Shown here: positions 63,518 to 64,000 of the stretch, in pieces
Numbering within the stretch: the stretch's first letter is position 1
How the letters are laid out: each line of letters begins with the position of its first letter
Source: Luteimonas viscosa
GTDB taxonomy: Bacteria > Pseudomonadota > Gammaproteobacteria > Xanthomonadales > Xanthomonadaceae
NCBI RefSeq assembly: GCF_008244685.1
Contig: NZ_VTFT01000003.1
Span: 186,001 to 250,000, forward strand
Length of the DNA: 64,000 nucleotides
Reading direction: 5' to 3'
Program-made: the position numbers and the translations under genes
The notes under the pieces: generated by a model
Databases searched by the model: none
The model's input: the letters and a program-made list of their open reading frames with translations, nothing else
Told to the model about the DNA's origin: nothing

Positions 63518-63717
63518 GCCGGCAGCCTACCGCAGTCCGGCGGCGGTGGTCTGGGGACGGACGGGGCGCGGCCGGTGCCGCGAGGCATCCGCCGCGCGGG
63601 CGGCAGGCTTCAGCGGCGCTGCGGGCGGATGCCCCGGCCGTGCGAATCGCAGGCATTCCACTGGTCGATGAGAGCGGCAGCTGCGAAAAGGCGGTCCGCC
63701 CGGGTGCCTGGCAACGA

Positions 63718-64000
63718 TCAGTCGAGCGACCGCGAATACCACTGCGTGTCGTCTTCCTGCCAGCCCGCGGCGCGATAGGCCGCACGGGCGGGGCCGTTGT
63801 CGCGATGCGTTTCGAGCGAGATCGCGGCGGCGCCATCGGCGCGCGCGAACGCCTCCGATGCTTCGAGCAACGCCGTCGCGATGCCGAGCCGGCGCGCGGA
63901 CTGCGCCACGAACAGGTCGTTGAGGATCCATGTCCGCGCGGTGCGCACCGAGGAGTACATCGGGTAGAGCTGGGCGAAGCCGACCGCCGCGTCGCCATGC
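63718..64000 (-). CDS. GNAT-family N-acetyltransferase, partial
   Basis: The gene continues beyond the window edge; only its C-terminal 93 codons are seen (stop at 63718). The segment WILNDLFVAQSARRLGIATALLEASEAFARADGAAAISLET contains the acetyl-CoA-binding R-x-x-G-x-A type motif. NGPARAAYRAAGWQEDDTQWYSRSL is the typical end. The frame stays open upstream (GFAQLYPMYSSVRTA), so the ATG at 63960 is internal. Substrate unknown. Confidence 0.88.
   Translation of the reverse strand, partial: HGDAAVGFAQLYPMYSSVRTARTWILNDLFVAQSARRLGIATALLEASEAFARADGAAAISLETHRDNGPARAAYRAAGWQEDDTQWYSRSLD

Overview
The window is a GC-rich (about 70%), densely coding stretch of a gammaproteobacterial chromosome. It fits the Xanthomonadaceae, most likely the Lysobacter/Luteimonas side. 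The evidence is the conserved lptD-surA-pdxA-rsmA-apaG-apaH block, a 313-residue Xanthomonas-type proline iminopeptidase, a split proton-translocating transhydrogenase, and secreted proteases with PKD/PPC/P-type C-terminal domains. I found no rRNA, tRNA, CRISPR array, insertion sequence or prophage.

Layout. Positions 1-2.6 kb carry the end of a TerC-like gene and lgt-thyA-folA. From 12.2 down to 2.7 kb on the minus strand lies a long, tightly packed block: a BtuM-like vitamin B12 transporter, a corrinoid adenosyltransferase, a histone-deacetylase-like amidohydrolase, then lptD-surA-pdxA-csaA-rsmA-apaG-apaH (outer-membrane biogenesis, PLP synthesis, rRNA methylation, Ap4A turnover). At 12.3-14.7 kb are two ubiquinone-type FAD hydroxylases. 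At 14.7-19.8 kb are a DUF808 membrane protein, rlmM, a nucleoside deaminase, a lipoprotein and glnS. At 20.0-24.1 kb are a diguanylate cyclase, msrA, an exported protein and rnk.

Positions 24.2-27.7 kb form a peroxide-defence module (oxyR, ahpF, ahpC). Its AT-rich upstream region contains OxyR-like sites. A terminator-bounded, apparently non-coding interval follows at 27.7-27.96 kb. Positions 28.0-33.8 kb hold prmC, pip, a transglutaminase-like gene, an N-formylglutamate amidohydrolase, a NUDIX hydrolase, a 5'-3' exonuclease and a nitroreductase. At 33.9-38.4 kb are two tandem DUF1631 paralogues. At 38.5-42.9 kb the transhydrogenase genes are interrupted by a minus-strand sigma factor / anti-sigma-like / DUF3106 cassette. 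At 43-51.9 kb are an AraC regulator, a TonB-dependent receptor, a DUF1223 protein, a MocR regulator with a divergent membrane protein, and sufT.

Positions 52.2-57.7 kb are the most distinctive region. A subtilisin-family protease and a lysyl-endopeptidase-like protease share the same three C-terminal domains. They are followed by a small lipoprotein that resembles the propeptide of the subtilisin on its own, a candidate protease inhibitor or self-protection factor. The remaining 6 kb hold an asparaginase-domain protein, wrbA, yihY, a TlpA-like lipoprotein, acylphosphatase, ppk2-XRE-moaB in an overlapping operon, and a truncated GNAT gene at the edge.

Gene starts were chosen from family alignment known to me, Shine-Dalgarno matches and ATGA/GTGA overlaps. 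No database search was run.
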